This document shows, in pieces, positions 25,298 through 32,815 of a stretch of 50,448 bases of DNA; the stretch's first letter is position 1, and each line of letters starts with the position of its first letter. The translations under genes and the position numbers were made by a program. The DNA comes from Victivallales bacterium (GTDB taxonomy: Bacteria; Verrucomicrobiota; Lentisphaeria; Oligosphaerales; Oligosphaeraceae). The notes under the pieces are model-generated. The model searched no databases. It was not told the DNA's origin and saw only the letters and a program-made list of their open reading frames with translations. The DNA lies in assembly GCA_017417585.1 (NCBI GenBank), contig JAFPYX010000074.1, positions 1 to 50,448 on the forward strand, in the 5' to 3' direction.

Positions 25298-26353
25298 ATG
25301 GAAAGAGAAGCGATGATTCGGTTTTCGGCGTTTTTTCTTCTCCTTGCGGCACTGTGTCTTTGCCCGGGGTGCTATTTCCATCGGGCTACCAGTCATTACA
25401 AGGATCTTGTAGATTTGCCAACGCTTGAGGAAGAGTCCGGCCAGAGCAAGGCGGAGCGCGAGGCGAGGCGAGACGCGGAGCTTGCCGAGCTTCTGAGCGA
25501 GTATGCCGACAAGGAACAGATCTTCACCATCAACGCCGGTGACGTCCTGCACATCCGCGTGTATAACCAGCCGGACATCGTGGGGACCACCACGATGGTC
25601 ACGCCCGACGGTTGCATCGGGATGGTGCTGGTCGGGCAAGTCAAGGTCGCGGGGCTGACGCTGGAAGAGGCGACGGAGCTTCTGGAGGAGAAGCTGGAAG
25701 AATACATCGTTAATCCCAAGGTGGGCATTTCTCCTGCAACCATCCATTCCGAGACTGCGACCATCGCCGGGGCCATCAACAAGAACGGCATGTTCGTCAT
25801 CAATAGCGGTATGCGGCTGACAGACCTGTACGCCCTGGCTGGCGGTGCCAGTGTCCGGAATTACGGCGGGGAATGGGAGGACGCGGCCGACTTGAGCCAT
25901 TCGCTCTTTGTGCGGGACGGAAAGGTGCTTCCGGTGGATTTCAACCGGGCCATCCGTTGCGCCGACCCCTTGCACAATGTCGAATTGCGGACGGGCGACT
26001 ATGTGTATATCACTCCGCGGGACGACAGCGTGGTCTATTTGCTCGGCGATGTCCGGAATCCTCAGAAGTGCATTTGGAACCAGAACATGGGGATTCTGGA
26101 GCTGCTGGCCAGTTGCGGCGGCCCGAACGAGACCTACTGGGACCATGCCATCGTCATCCGCGGCGATTATTCCGTGCCCGAGTTATACAAGGTTGACCTA
26201 GGTGCCATCCTGCAGGGAAAGAGGCCAAACGTCCGCTTGCGTGCGGGGGATATCGTCTATCTTCCGCATGATGACATTTCGGAATACAATGTGTTCATCC
26301 GCAAGCTGATGCCGACGATTCAACTCATCCACTCCGTGAAAGATATCTTCTAG
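25298..26353 (+). CDS. Wza-like polysaccharide export outer-membrane lipoprotein
   Basis: 351 residues; a signal peptide with a short hydrophobic core ends in CPGC (Cys25), a slightly atypical lipobox, so lipidation is likely. A Poly_export domain follows an acidic helical stretch: INAGDVLHIRVYNQPD (about 77-92), VTPDGCIGMVLVGQVKVAGLT, then two SLBB-type domains (VAGAI-like TATIAGAINKNGMF and VVYLLGDVRNPQ). The product would form the outer-membrane/periplasmic channel for the polymer. AGGGG upstream of the ATG serves as ribosome site; MIRFSAFF at 25313 is an alternative start that would give an equally good signal peptide. Unlike E. coli Wza, the C-terminus lacks an obvious amphipathic barrel helix beyond QLIHSVKDIF. 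Confidence 0.88.
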   Translation: MEREAMIRFSAFFLLLAALCLCPGCYFHRATSHYKDLVDLPTLEEESGQSKAEREARRDAELAELLSEYADKEQIFTINAGDVLHIRVYNQPDIVGTTTMVTPDGCIGMVLVGQVKVAGLTLEEATELLEEKLEEYIVNPKVGISPATIHSETATIAGAINKNGMFVINSGMRLTDLYALAGGASVRNYGGEWEDAADLSHSLFVRDGKVLPVDFNRAIRCADPLHNVELRTGDYVYITPRDDSVVYLLGDVRNPQKCIWNQNMGILELLASCGGPNETYWDHAIVIRGDYSVPELYKVDLGAILQGKRPNVRLRAGDIVYLPHDDISEYNVFIRKLMPTIQLIHSVKDIF

Positions 26354-26376
26354 ACGGTTCATCTCGGAAGTTGACG

Positions 26377-27876
26377 ATGAAGTATCTGGTTTTCAGCTTC
26401 GCGATGCTATGCATTCCCGTGGGCGTGTTTTTGCTCCTGCTGGAACGTCGTCTGTTGCGGTGGACATTGTTTTTCGGCGTGTTGGTTTCGGTGGCCTTTT
26501 TCGACTCCACGGCGGTCAATTTCTTCTCGAACGAGGCCTATCGCGGCACAAGCCGGGGGATGGAGGTGTCCCTGGTTTATCTCATGGCGCTGGTATTGCT
26601 GATAGCCTTTGTGGTGTTGCGAGGACAGCTATACCTGGCCCCGGATGGCGGTTCTCGGCTGTATTTGCTCTATCTTCTGCTCTGCCTGCCATCGTTTTTC
26701 CAGGCCGAGAGCCGTCTTTTCGGCTGGTTCGAGATTTGGAAAATGCTGATGATGCTGGTGGTGTTTCTGGCAGTGTACGGATATCTGGTTTACAGTCGCG
26801 GGGATTTTTCGGTGGTGTTGAATGCCGCGGCTGTACTGGCAATCGTAAACCTGCTCGTCATATTCGGACAGCATTTTCACGGAGACTACCAGGTGCGCGG
26901 CCTGTTTCCCCACCGCAACAGCATGGCGATGTTCATGACCCTGCCGGCAACCCTCTTTCTGGCACGGTATTTCAACCCGGCGCCAGGCGGGCGGGGCGGG
27001 CGCCTGGCACTGCTGTTTTTCGCGGTGGCCGCGTTTTCCGTTTTCCGGAGTCTTTCCCGCGGAAGCGCGGTCTGTTTCACAATCGGTGCCCTTTTCACCG
27101 TCCTTTGTTCCGTATGCGTTAATTTCACGCCTCGCAAGGCTGGGCTTCTGTGGGTGGTTGCGGTGATTGCCGCGGCGGGGATGCTCTACATGCTGCCAAA
27201 ACTCTACCAGCGTTTCGAGAGTGCCTCCGAGGCGTCGTGGGCGGCGCGTGTCCGCCTTGGAAAGGCTGCTATCAACATGATCCGTGACGAACCCCTGTCC
27301 GGAGTCGGTTTGAACAACTGGGGGATCAAGATTAACCCGCCGTACCAGTATAGCCAGTTCCGCGACGAACGCCCAGGTGCCACGGAGGATTGGAAAGACG
27401 GGCTTGTGGAGACCATCTATCTTCTGGTGGCCGCGGAATGCGGTATTCCCTGCCTGGTTGTGCTTCTGGCGTGGTTTGGCTATTACCTTGTGGTCTGCGT
27501 CCTGCTCCTCTGGCGACTGCGCCATTCGCAGCTCTATTTCATACCGGCAGGGCTGCTGGGCGGGCTTCTTGCTATATATGCCCAGTCGTTTCTGGAATGG
27601 GTCCTAAAGCAGCAGATGAATTTCATCTGGCTGATGGTTTTCTTTGCGGTGCTCAGCTATTTGAACCGCCATTGGCGGGAGCTATTGGCGCAGGAACGAG
27701 CCACGGACCAGTCCGTGCCCGGAGAAGCCTCGAAGTCTGTGGCCGAAGCCTCCGCGATGCCCGAGGCCGAAGATTCCGTGAAACCTTTGGCCGAAGCCTC
27801 TGCGATGTCCAAAGTCGAAGCCTCCCTGACGCCCGTGTCCGATGAACCTGCGAAAACCGGGGAGCCCTATGTCTAG
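26377..27876 (+). CDS. O-antigen ligase/Wzy-like membrane polymerase
   Basis: 499 residues from ATG 26377, preceded by GGAAG. About eleven to twelve membrane helices are predicted. The Wzy_C-type signature is present: RGLFPHRNSMAMF (conserved HRN/N), SLSRGSA, and in the periplasmic loop MIRDEPLSGVGLNNWG with a long loop before the last helices. In this family the ligase and the polymerase cannot be separated by sequence; next to wzz and wza, the polymerase role is favoured. The cytoplasmic tail after about residue 440 is Ala/Glu/Ser-rich and contains two 16-residue repeats beginning AEASAM. Its stop overlaps the next gene's start by 8 bp. Confidence 0.82.
   Translation: MKYLVFSFAMLCIPVGVFLLLLERRLLRWTLFFGVLVSVAFFDSTAVNFFSNEAYRGTSRGMEVSLVYLMALVLLIAFVVLRGQLYLAPDGGSRLYLLYLLLCLPSFFQAESRLFGWFEIWKMLMMLVVFLAVYGYLVYSRGDFSVVLNAAAVLAIVNLLVIFGQHFHGDYQVRGLFPHRNSMAMFMTLPATLFLARYFNPAPGGRGGRLALLFFAVAAFSVFRSLSRGSAVCFTIGALFTVLCSVCVNFTPRKAGLLWVVAVIAAAGMLYMLPKLYQRFESASEASWAARVRLGKAAINMIRDEPLSGVGLNNWGIKINPPYQYSQFRDERPGATEDWKDGLVETIYLLVAAECGIPCLVVLLAWFGYYLVVCVLLLWRLRHSQLYFIPAGLLGGLLAIYAQSFLEWVLKQQMNFIWLMVFFAVLSYLNRHWRELLAQERATDQSVPGEASKSVAEASAMPEAEDSVKPLAEASAMSKVEASLTPVSDEPAKTGEPYV
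27742..27837 (+). repeat. Two 48-bp tandem repeats coding the tail of the Wzy-like protein
   Basis: Two in-frame 48-bp units start at 27742 and 27790. They encode AEASAMPEAEDSVKPL and AEASAMSKVEASLTPV. The nucleotide core GCCGAAGCCTC also occurs near the end of the TMEM43-family gene (32096-32106), where it forms half of a perfect hairpin. Confidence 0.6.
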
Positions 27877-29065
27877 GGAAGTCACTGTATTCTGGTTCAT
27901 CGACGCACTGGGCTGGGAAGTCGTACAGCAAACGGATTTCCTGAAAGACCTTCTGCCGTTCCGCCAGCGCGTCGGGATGCAGTTCGGCTATTCCAGCTCG
28001 GCCATCCCGACCATCCTCTCTGGACAAGTGCCTGCCGTCCACGGTCATCTGGGGCTTTTCCGCTACGCGCCGGAGGATTCGCCGTTCCGGATGTTCCGTG
28101 CGCTGGGGCCGTTCCTCAGGCCATCATGCCTTTGGAACCGCGGCAGGGCGCGAAATCTTCTCTCCCGGCTGCTGGGGAGGCTCTACGGCTTCACCGGCTA
28201 TTTCCAATTGTACCAGGTGCCTTTCACCAAGCTGGCGTACATGGACTACTGTGAGAAGCGGAATCTCTTTGTGCCGGGGGGCATGGGAACGGTCGAGAAT
28301 CTCGCGGACCTTTTGGTCCGCAGTGGCATTCGCTATCACATCTCGGATTGGCGGCTGGGTGACCATCGGAACCTGGCCGCAGCGCGGGCGGCAGTGGCGA
28401 AGGGCGCAGACTTCCTCTTCATCTACACGGCGGAACTCGACGCGATTCTCCACAATACCCCCAGTCCGCAGGATCCGGCGGTTCAGGAGAAGCTGGAGTG
28501 GTATCGCGCAGAGGCTGTTGAACTCCTGAATACCTGCCGGGCGCAAGGGCTGGAAATGCGGCTGACTGTCTTTTCCGACCACGGGATGAGTCCGCTGGCG
28601 AGCACTGTCGACCTGAAGGCGGCGGTGGAGTCCACGGGGCTGGTCTTCGGGGAAGACTATGGGGCATGCTACGACTCCACGATGCTCCGAGTGAATTTCC
28701 TGAAGTCCGGCTCGGAGGCCGCCATCAAGGCCGCGCTCAAGCCGTTTGAAGAAAACGGGCGCTGGCTCTCGGAGGCAGAAGAGCGCGCCTACGGGATTTA
28801 TCGAGCCGACCGCTATTTTGGAGATGCGATTTTCCTCTTGAATCCCGGAGTTCAGATTATTCCCTCGGACATGGGCCTGAAGCCATTGCGCGGCATGCAT
28901 GGCTATGCGCCAGAGGACAAGGACTCGTATGCGGCAATCCTCTCGGATGGCGAAGTCCCGCCGGAGGTCAAGCATGTGTCGGATTATTTCACGCTGATGA
29001 AACGACGTGTTGAGACAATGGATTGTCCGAAGAACGACGATGAAGGGGGCTGGACGGCTCCTTAG
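27869..29065 (+). CDS. Alkaline-phosphatase-superfamily (type I phosphodiesterase/NPP-like) protein
   Basis: 398 residues from ATG 27869, preceded by GGGGAG; an earlier ATG at 27842 would add nine residues. The superfamily plan is visible: metal-binding Asp in FWFIDALGW (Asp12), a nucleophile region YSSSAIPTILSGQVPAVHGH (40-60), LFIYTAELDAILHN with a further Asp, FSDHGMSPL (about 235-243) and GMHGYAPE (about 340). No signal peptide or membrane helix is seen, so it would act in the cytoplasm, unlike most capsule-modifying members. It could hydrolyse nucleotide sugars or polyprenyl-PP intermediates, or transfer a phospho-group (inference). Last gene of the rightward EPS operon. Confidence 0.7.
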   Translation: MSREVTVFWFIDALGWEVVQQTDFLKDLLPFRQRVGMQFGYSSSAIPTILSGQVPAVHGHLGLFRYAPEDSPFRMFRALGPFLRPSCLWNRGRARNLLSRLLGRLYGFTGYFQLYQVPFTKLAYMDYCEKRNLFVPGGMGTVENLADLLVRSGIRYHISDWRLGDHRNLAAARAAVAKGADFLFIYTAELDAILHNTPSPQDPAVQEKLEWYRAEAVELLNTCRAQGLEMRLTVFSDHGMSPLASTVDLKAAVESTGLVFGEDYGACYDSTMLRVNFLKSGSEAAIKAALKPFEENGRWLSEAEERAYGIYRADRYFGDAIFLLNPGVQIIPSDMGLKPLRGMHGYAPEDKDSYAAILSDGEVPPEVKHVSDYFTLMKRRVETMDCPKNDDEGGWTAP

Positions 29066-29171
29066 CCATTCCTCCTCCGGCTTGTTCTATCGCGTTCCGC
29101 CTGGCCGCCGGTGTATTGTATGCTAATGCCAAGGCAGCGATGTCATATCCAGGCAAAAATGGTGTACCATA

Positions 29172-29201
29172 TTGGAAAAAGCTTTCTTTTTTGTGTATTT
29201 T
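29172..29201 (+). promoter_or_regulatory. Candidate sigma-70-like promoter of the beta-helix gene
   Basis: TTGGAA, an 18-bp spacer and TATTTT lie in an AT-rich tract, leaving an untranslated leader of roughly 85 nt before the ATG at 29292. The match is moderate (about four of six at each box). Confidence 0.3.
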
Positions 29202-29291
29202 AAGTATGAATGCTGGCTAAATGTTCAAGCATGTGCTATCTTAAAGCATGACTTTTCCCATGTTTTAACCTCAAAACGACAAGGAGAACAA

Positions 29292-30620
29292 ATGACTCGT
29301 AGATTTTTCACTGTTTTTGCCCTCTTGGCCAGCCTGATGATGGTCGGCGCGACGGACTGGTATGTCTCTGCCAACGTCGGCAAGAAGAAGAACGAGGGCA
29401 CCACGCCCGAGGCCCCGTTGAAGGCGATTTGGAACGCGCTGGAGAAAGCCGCGCCCGGCGATGTGATCCATGTGGCGCAGGGCAAGTACCAGGGCAAGAC
29501 CTCCTGCGGATGGATTCTCATCGACAAGCCTGTCTCCATCATCGGCGGCTACTCCGATGACTTCAGCGAGCGCGACATCACCAAGTATCCCACCATGCTC
29601 AAGCCCACAAACGAGCAGAACGCGACCAAGCCCGCGATGGACATCGGAACGGTCGGCTTCAAGATGTGGGCCTCCGCCAATGAAGCCGACAAGATCAAGG
29701 GAATGACCACTCTGATCGATGGTCTCTACATCGACCACGGAGATGCGAACAGCTACCATGCGACCAAGGGCAAGCCAGAGGGGCTGGAGACCGGCATGTA
29801 TCTGGAGCCACCCGCGAAGGGAAACACCCCGAATCCCTCAATCCACTCTGCGCAGATGAAGGGTAAGACCGGCGGCAACCTGACCATCCAGAACTGCGTC
29901 TTCCTGAATGCCTCCAACTACGCGATCCAGATCAGCCATCACGAAGGCGAGGTTAAGATTCTGAACAACCTCTTCATCAACAGCCGCATGCAGGCGTGCG
30001 ACGTGCTCTGCACCAAGAACGAGAACGGCGCCGTGAAATTCGAGTTCGCCTACAACACCGTCCTCTTCACTTGGAGTCGTACCAGCGAGATGACCGACAT
30101 GGGCTTCGGCGTCCGCGCCAACGCCAAGGTCGATGCGAACATCCACCACAACATCATCGGCCTCAGCGTGCTCTACGGTTTCGACAACAGCAAGGGCGAC
30201 GACAAGACCAAGAAGGTCTCGCTGGACAACAATGTCTTCTTCCTGAACAAGAAAGGCGACGCGGCCGTGACCATCAGCCCGAACATCAAGCCTTTCTTCG
30301 TGACCGATGATGCCTGGGAGGACTTCGAGGACTGCACCGGCATCGAGAGCGTTGAGGACAACGAGTCCCTTACCGACCCGAAACTCTTCAACGGCATCAT
30401 CGACGAGGCGTATCTTGCGGCCTTCCTGGCGGCCAGTTACTCCGAGACCACCGACTACGACCCGAACTCCCCCGTAAACCAGTTCCGCAGCGCCTTTGGC
30501 ATGAATCAGCTGGGCACCATTGAGACCAAGGTCTCCATGTACTGCAACCGCTACCCGGACGCCAATGTGCTGAAGTTCTTCGGCGCGGTGGATGGTGTCG
30601 GTGCGCAGGCCGTGAAATAA
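29292..30620 (+). CDS. Secreted right-handed beta-helix (pectate-lyase-like fold) protein
   Basis: 442 residues from ATG 29292 with a strong AAGGAG five bases upstream. A signal peptide (MTRRFFTVFALLASLMM, cleavage near VGA-T) predicts export. DWYVSANVG followed by GTTPEAPLKAIWNALEKAAPGDVIHVAQGKY is the N-terminal pattern of parallel beta-helix proteins of the DUF1565 type. Short beta turns with Asn ladders follow (LTIQNCVFLNASNYAIQI, VKILNNLFINS, ANIHHNIIG). No catalytic residues are assignable. Codon use is much more biased toward C- and G-ending codons than in the neighbours, which suggests high expression. A hairpin terminator follows. It could be a carbohydrate-binding or surface-layer protein. 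Confidence 0.75.
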   Translation: MTRRFFTVFALLASLMMVGATDWYVSANVGKKKNEGTTPEAPLKAIWNALEKAAPGDVIHVAQGKYQGKTSCGWILIDKPVSIIGGYSDDFSERDITKYPTMLKPTNEQNATKPAMDIGTVGFKMWASANEADKIKGMTTLIDGLYIDHGDANSYHATKGKPEGLETGMYLEPPAKGNTPNPSIHSAQMKGKTGGNLTIQNCVFLNASNYAIQISHHEGEVKILNNLFINSRMQACDVLCTKNENGAVKFEFAYNTVLFTWSRTSEMTDMGFGVRANAKVDANIHHNIIGLSVLYGFDNSKGDDKTKKVSLDNNVFFLNKKGDAAVTISPNIKPFFVTDDAWEDFEDCTGIESVEDNESLTDPKLFNGIIDEAYLAAFLAASYSETTDYDPNSPVNQFRSAFGMNQLGTIETKVSMYCNRYPDANVLKFFGAVDGVGAQAVK

Positions 30621-30642
30621 TCGCAATTCGTAATGTGCAATT

Positions 30643-30668
30643 ATGCGGTGCGCGAAAACGCACCGCAT
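30643..30668 (+). terminator. Hairpin downstream of the beta-helix gene
   Basis: A perfect 10-bp stem (ATGCGGTGCG with CGCACCGCAT) around a CGAAAA loop begins 22 bp after the stop codon. The T-tract is weak, so termination may be partial. Three heptamer-spaced repeats (TCGCAAT, TCGTAAT, GTGCAAT; 30621-30641) lie between stop and hairpin. Confidence 0.6.
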
Positions 30669-30739
30669 TCCGTTGCGTGTGAATTGCGTGCTTTTGTAGG
30701 ATTCGTCATTCTTCATTTTCAACGAACTGGAGTTTAATA

Positions 30740-32170
30740 ATGGCTGTCACAAAAACTGTCACTCGCTCCTACGGGAAACGCGTAGGCGATTCCTTCAAGG
30801 GCGTCATTGGCGGGTTGATCGCCATCGTTGCGGGTATCGTACTGCTATGGTGGAATGAGGGCAATTCGGTCAAGACGTACAAGGCCTTGAAGGAGGGGCG
30901 TAAAGAGTGTGTCGAGGCTCCGTATGACAAGGTGGACGATGCGTTGGATGGAAAGCTGGTGCATGTCTCCGGAAAGGCGGCCACGGCAGAGGTTTTGAAC
31001 GACGAGGTGTTCAAATTCGAGGTGAATGCGATTGCCCTTTCCCGACAGGTCGAAATGTACCAGTGGGTCCAGCACGAGGAGTCCGAAACCGATGAGAAAT
31101 TCGGCGGTAGTGAAGAAACGATGATTACCTACACCTATACTAAGGAGTGGCGGAGCGACTGGATTGATTCAAGCGGATTTGAGGAGGCAGGGCACAACAA
31201 TCCTTCTTCATTCGAGTATGAATCGAAGGACTACCGTGCCCGCTCCGTCTCTTTTGGCGCATACGAACTGACCGAGAGTCAGATTGATCGGATCGGTGGG
31301 GACGAGGAACTGCCGCCGTCCAAGTCCGCCTGGGTTCTGAAGCAAATGGCCGAGGCGCCCGAAGGAACCACTGTTTCGGGATTAACGGATGTCTGCAAGA
31401 TAGCCGGCATGTCGGTTCGCGGCAAGTATTTCTATCTCCCGAAGAATCCAAAGAAGAAGTCAGTGACTGCCACAGAGACCACTTCCACAATGACGACCGA
31501 GGCAAATACTACAGAGACTTCTTCTGCTGAGGCAGGAGCGGGTGCTGTTGTGGAAGCCGGGGGCCCTTCCACCCCCCCCGCCGAAGCGGCGCCTGCGCCT
31601 GCCGTTGCGGAGGTCAGCGAACCCGAGGTCGGAGATATCCGTATTTCCTTCACTTACATTCCCCCCGAACAGACCATCAGCATCATTGCGCGTCAGGTCA
31701 AGAATACTTTCGAGGGCTGGACTGCCAAGAGCGGGAAGACGCTTGACATGCTGGTTTCCGGCACGAAGAGCGCAAATGAGATGTTCTCTTCTGCTGAAAG
31801 CGCAAACAAGATGCTGACTTGGATCCTGCGTCTGATTGGCTTCATCCTGATGGGCAGCGGCTTCTCGGCAGTGTTCAAGCCCTTGCCGATGCTGCTGGCG
31901 TTTGTGCCGTTCCTGCGCAAGATTGTCAGCGCGGGGGTGGGGGTTGTCGCCTGGTTGCTGGCGTTTATCCTTTCCTTGCTGGTCATCGCCATCGCATGGC
32001 TCTTCTACCGTCCTGTGTTGTCGATTGTGCTGATTGCGGCAGTGGTCGGCATCATTGTGCTGATCAAGAAGATGAAAGGACAGGCCACGGAAGTGGCCGA
32101 AGCCTCGTCGGCTTCGGATTCTTCGGCTGAGGCCGCCCCCGCGCCCGCCGAGGAGAACAAGCAGGCGTAG
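30740..32170 (+). CDS. TMEM43-family membrane protein
   Basis: 476 residues, start supported by GGAG eight bases upstream. TM1 (about 19-38) runs into LLWWNEGNSVKTYKALKEG, the family hallmark of TMEM43 (PF07787). A soluble beta-rich region (about 60-330) follows with VSGKAATAEVLNDEVF and, further on, FTYIPPEQTISIIARQ. A low-complexity Thr/Glu/Ala/Pro insert (about 245-293) interrupts it. Three to four helices close the protein (about 357-445, containing LIGFILMGSGFSAVFKPL), then an acidic Ala-rich tail. Bacterial function is unknown; the eukaryotic homologue LUMA is a nuclear-envelope and ER protein. Placed between two exported proteins, a role in envelope organisation is possible (inference). 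Confidence 0.82.
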   Translation: MAVTKTVTRSYGKRVGDSFKGVIGGLIAIVAGIVLLWWNEGNSVKTYKALKEGRKECVEAPYDKVDDALDGKLVHVSGKAATAEVLNDEVFKFEVNAIALSRQVEMYQWVQHEESETDEKFGGSEETMITYTYTKEWRSDWIDSSGFEEAGHNNPSSFEYESKDYRARSVSFGAYELTESQIDRIGGDEELPPSKSAWVLKQMAEAPEGTTVSGLTDVCKIAGMSVRGKYFYLPKNPKKKSVTATETTSTMTTEANTTETSSAEAGAGAVVEAGGPSTPPAEAAPAPAVAEVSEPEVGDIRISFTYIPPEQTISIIARQVKNTFEGWTAKSGKTLDMLVSGTKSANEMFSSAESANKMLTWILRLIGFILMGSGFSAVFKPLPMLLAFVPFLRKIVSAGVGVVAWLLAFILSLLVIAIAWLFYRPVLSIVLIAAVVGIIVLIKKMKGQATEVAEASSASDSSAEAAPAPAEENKQA

Positions 32171-32202
32171 AAAAGCAGAGGCGTTGTCCTGGGAAACACC
32201 AT

Positions 32203-32232
32203 AATCCCGCAGGTGTTTCTGCCTGCGGGATT
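32203..32232 (+). terminator. Hairpin between the TMEM43-family gene and the repeat-protein gene
   Basis: An 11-bp perfect stem (AATCCCGCAGG with CCTGCGGGATT) closes the loop TGTTTCTG, followed only by T and ACAT. It lies 33 bp after one stop and 20 bp before the next start. It could terminate the TMEM43 transcript or protect and control the leader of the short gene. Confidence 0.6.
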
Positions 32233-32251
32233 TACATCTCTGGAGGTCATC

Positions 32252-32713
32252 ATGAAAAATCTTGTTTTCTTTTTTGCATTGACGGTGGGGATTGGTGTGT
32301 GCTTCGCGGATAATACCAACTACTACAACTCCAACGGGTCATCGGCCGGCAAATCCACGACCAACGGCAACAGTACCTATTATTACAACTCCAACGGTTC
32401 ATCGGCTGGCAAGTCCACGTCCAACGGCAACACCACCTACTTCTACAACTCCAACGGCTCGTCGGCAGGGAAGGCGGTGACCAATGGCAACACCACTTAC
32501 TTCTACAATTCCAACGGTTCGTCGGCGGGGAAGGCGGTTACGAACGGCAATACCACCTATTATTACAATGCGAATGGTTCTTCAGCCGGCAAGGCGGTGG
32601 TCAATGGCAATACGGTCTATTACTACAACTCCAATGGCTCGTCGGCGGGAAAGGCCAATGTCGGCTCAGGCGGTTCGGCAGTCATCTTGCCACCTTTTCT
32701 GCGCCCGAATTGA
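32252..32713 (+). CDS. Small exported protein of six 20-residue repeats
   Basis: 153 residues from ATG 32252, preceded by GGAGG. Signal peptide: KNLVFFFALTVGIGVCFA-D. Residues 21-140 are six units of exactly 20 residues with the core YYNSNGSSAGK followed by a variable TTNGNTT-type spacer; the last unit is shortened into a Gly/Ser run. The protein ends ILPPFLRPN. The composition (Tyr, Asn, Gly, Ser, one Lys per repeat, no Cys) and exact period suggest a repetitive beta or amyloid-like structure or a glycan-binding ladder. Similar YDxNG-type repeats occur in bacterial secreted proteins without known function. A strong bidirectional terminator follows. Confidence 0.75.
   Translation: MKNLVFFFALTVGIGVCFADNTNYYNSNGSSAGKSTTNGNSTYYYNSNGSSAGKSTSNGNTTYFYNSNGSSAGKAVTNGNTTYFYNSNGSSAGKAVTNGNTTYYYNANGSSAGKAVVNGNTVYYYNSNGSSAGKANVGSGGSAVILPPFLRPN
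32312..32671 (+). repeat. Six 60-bp coding repeats
   Basis: The 60-bp units correspond to the 20-residue protein repeats. Synonymous changes are scattered (tcg/tca, ggc/ggt, aac/aat) while the protein core stays fixed, so the copies are old enough to have drifted yet are conserved at protein level. Confidence 0.8.
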
Positions 32714-32758
32714 AAATATATTTTAAATTACTTATTCTAAATATATTATATAATAATT

Positions 32759-32791
32759 AACGCCGCCACAGGGGGAAACTGTGGCGGCGTT
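32759..32791. terminator. Strong bidirectional intrinsic terminator
   Basis: A 13-bp perfect stem (AACGCCGCCACAG with CTGTGGCGGCGTT) with a seven-base loop, followed on the + strand by GTCGTTTTT and on the - strand by an AT-rich tract. It sits between the rightward repeat-protein gene and the leftward oxidoreductase gene, so it can serve both. Confidence 0.85.
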
Positions 32792-32815
32792 GTCGTTTTT
32801 CAAGGAAACAGCTCG

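Noticed and set aside
24611..26146. 511-codon open frame on the - strand across the Wzz- and Wza-like genes
   Set aside because: It lies wholly antisense to two genes with clear families, has low complexity and no domain; long antisense frames arise from the GC-rich codon use.
32312..32671. Regular 60-bp repeats considered as a CRISPR array
   Set aside because: Repeats are contiguous without unique spacers and keep an open frame with a signal peptide; they are coding repeats.
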